From Aspidapion aeneum (Eukaryota > Arthropoda > Insecta > Coleoptera > Brentidae): a stretch of 64,000 bases of DNA. The DNA is taken from assembly GCA_963576565.1 (NCBI GenBank), contig OY755039.1:138941369-139005368 (forward strand). Direction: 5' to 3'. The translations under genes were made by a program, and so were the position numbers. The notes beneath the pieces are model-generated. The model made no database searches and was not told the DNA's origin. It was given only the letters and a program-made list of their open reading frames with translations. Below, piece by piece: positions 62,528-64,000 of the stretch; position 1 is the first letter of the stretch; every line of letters starts with the position of its first letter.

Positions 62528-63573
62528 CAGTGGCGGATGCTACAGGGACCGCATTTATTTAAAAAAAGTAAAATTTTCCTGTACAACATGTCTAGTTCTT
62601 TTTTTTAGTCTGTGGATAACAAAAGGCGTAAATAATTACAAGCCGGCAGCACCGCGCGGGACAAGATTTCAATTTCACCCGTTTTTCAGCGGTGTATGGG
62701 TGGGAGGAATGTTTGTTTTTGTTGACGTCGGCCATATTCATCGTACGAAAACGTTCGTTGCCCTTCCTACGTGTTGCCGGTTCTATCCTTAGTGAAGACG
62801 TATTAGTCTGTTTTGATTTGGGGTAGGTCAGTAGTTAAAAGCCTTGCCGTATCCATTGTTTGTTTTTGTTTGTTTTTAAAATGGGAATAAATACCGTCGA
62901 TTATATAATTAACTGTGTAAATTTAAATACGTTGACATATGAACTTCGATTATAAATAAAATCTTTAGTGCCAGATAGACCGGACCTAAAAGTTCTAAAA
63001 ATTAACCAAGTAATAAAAAATTACGCGATGCTGAAAACGGGTTGTGCGGTTGTGATAATAAAACGAAATTCTTTTTTTTGCTTTATTTGTCTTATTATGA
63101 ACAATCCACGAAGTGATCCTGCGTGGGTGGCAAAGGAAATGTGTGATATCAAGCACTTTAGTGAAAAGTTAAAGACATAAAGTAAGTGCTACTTATTTAA
63201 ATAACCACATAGAATTTTCTATGCTAGGAAAGACTGATATTAGGTGCCAATTGAATAGTGCCTATAGGCAAAACATTACCGAATTACTTAGTAGGTTAAT
63301 AGACTGTTTAAAATTCTGTGGAATTTTTGAGGTTGCTCTACGGGGTCATGATGAGTCTGAAACTAGTGCTAATCCGAGCAATTTGTGCATGTAAAAGAAG
63401 GGCGAATAGACTTCATCTATAAACAAATAAACTAAAAACTACACCAAGTAGCTGCTTGTGTGTAAAATGCTTAAATAAAATTGTTTAGGTAAGTTTTTTA
63501 TCCCCTTTTCCATGCAATATAAATTTCTGCCCCCCCCCCCCCCAATTTATAACCGCCCAATAAGCCGCCACTG
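62528..63573 (+). mobile_element. hAT-like element remnant
   Basis: CAGTGGCGGAT at 62528 and the inverse CCGCCACTG ending 63573, near a run of 14 C at 63530-63543, enclose a hAT-type transposase fragment. The flanking 8 bp do not match (TTTAGTAC and CTCCCCCG), so the two ends may come from different copies. Confidence 0.55.
62881..63394 (+). pseudogene. hAT-like transposase with TTF-type finger, broken
   Basis: A continuous frame from ATG 62881 has one stop (TAA, 62953) and one frameshift near 63177. Pieces: NTVDYIINCVNLNTLTYELR, SLVPDRPDLKVL, CFICLIMNN...DPAWVAKEMCDIKHFSEKLK (TTF-type zinc-finger region), NHIEFSMLGKTDIRCQLN, LSRLIDCLKFCGIFEVALRG and HDESETSANPS. These blocks are typical of DUF4371-containing hAT transposases. 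The catalytic part is missing. Confidence 0.8.
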
Positions 63574-63785
63574 CTCCCCCGATTATTTTAGGAAGGTGAA
63601 CCACCCCCCCACCCTTGGCAGGTGGTGGTTCCCCTTCCTTAAACATGCTTTTTGACAGTTTTTTGCTAATAACTCGACAAATGTCAACTTTTTTGAAAAT
63701 CCTTTGGAAATCATTTTTTGAGCAGACAAAATTTCCTTTCCACTGATGACATAATGATGCCGACGTACAAAAAATTTTACATTTT
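63574..63785. other. BCAS3 intron, short unrecognised stretch
   Basis: C-rich words (GAACCACCCCCCCACCC) and AT-rich filler; nothing identifiable. Confidence 0.3.
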
Positions 63786-63922
63786 AGCTCACACTACTAC
63801 TATACTATAGTAGTGTGAGCTATGGTGATCCTAATTTTTTCTAGAAAAAAAAATTTGCTCTGATTTCAAAATTTTTTATATATCTTTGCGTTTCAGATGA
63901 TTTTGAAACTTTTTTGTCTTGC

Positions 63923-63999
<77 letters not shown>

Positions 64000-64000
64000 G
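63786..64000 (-). repeat. Hairpin-ended element with (GTCT)n, cut by window edge
   Basis: The AGCTCACACTAC...GTAGTGTGAGCT hairpin at 63786-63821, then TTTCAGATGATTTTGAAACT, as in the copies at 10637-11316 (opposite orientation) and 14997. From ~63921 to the end a pure (TGTC)n microsatellite of at least 75 bp runs off the window. Confidence 0.75.

Overview
This window is AT-rich animal DNA with spliced host genes, long introns full of transposable elements, and satellite-like arrays. The host proteins and the element mix (jockey-like and RTE-like LINEs, a Penelope-like element, a P-type element, Tc1/mariner-like and hAT-like DNA transposons, many foldback MITEs) point to an insect with a large, repeat-rich genome, a beetle or similar. 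The species cannot be fixed from sequence alone. I see no bacterial operon, rRNA or CRISPR.

Two host genes lie head to head. On the minus strand, twelve coding exons run from the start codon at 48831 down to 921. They encode the tuftelin-interacting protein 11 orthologue (TFIP11; sip1 in Drosophila), a G-patch/GCFC protein of spliceosome disassembly. Every exon pair joins in phase with GT/AG borders and gives 770 codons; the last ~70-80 residues lie left of the window. On the plus strand, three coding exons (50122-50418, 56411-56629, 62246-62503) give the first 258 residues of the BCAS3 (rudhira) orthologue, which continues to the right. The two start codons are 1.29 kb apart and probably share a bidirectional promoter.

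Almost everything else is intron filled by repeats. 3.9-5.4 kb: RTE-like and jockey-like LINE pieces. 9.5-11.7 kb: a TA-flanked foldback element with a hairpin-ended element nested in it. 11.7-12.9 kb: another RTE-like copy joined to a broken THAP exon, with a 73-bp palindrome inserted. 15.0-18.6 kb: an 829-bp unit present three times in tandem, leading into a mariner-like element. 18.8-22.7 kb: a THAP start exon, a tRNA-derived SINE, a foldback, and a LINE on the minus strand. 23.4-24.4 kb: a 1-kb palindrome. 26.0-28.9 kb: about 18 copies of a ~169-bp repeat. 29.95-31.99 kb: a P-type element with 8-bp target duplication, a THAP ORF and a nested LINE. 33.5-36.75 kb: minisatellite and foldback mosaic. 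37.65-39.4 kb: a tandemly duplicated LINE fragment. 39.7-46.5 kb: a higher-order tandem array.

In the BCAS3 introns: a LINE (51.2-52.35 kb), diverged monomers of the same satellite family (53.5-53.87 kb), a 1.8-kb palindrome ending ~100 bp before exon 2, a Penelope-like element carrying hammerhead-like motifs and interrupted by a GC-rich LINE with an RNase H domain (58.07-60.8 kb), a pogo-like MITE, a second copy of the TA-flanked foldback, and a hAT-like transposase pseudogene.

The genes do not form a pathway. The most notable features are the three-level higher-order array inside a splicing-factor intron with relatives in the neighbouring gene, the P-type element, and the hammerhead-like motifs of the Penelope-like element.
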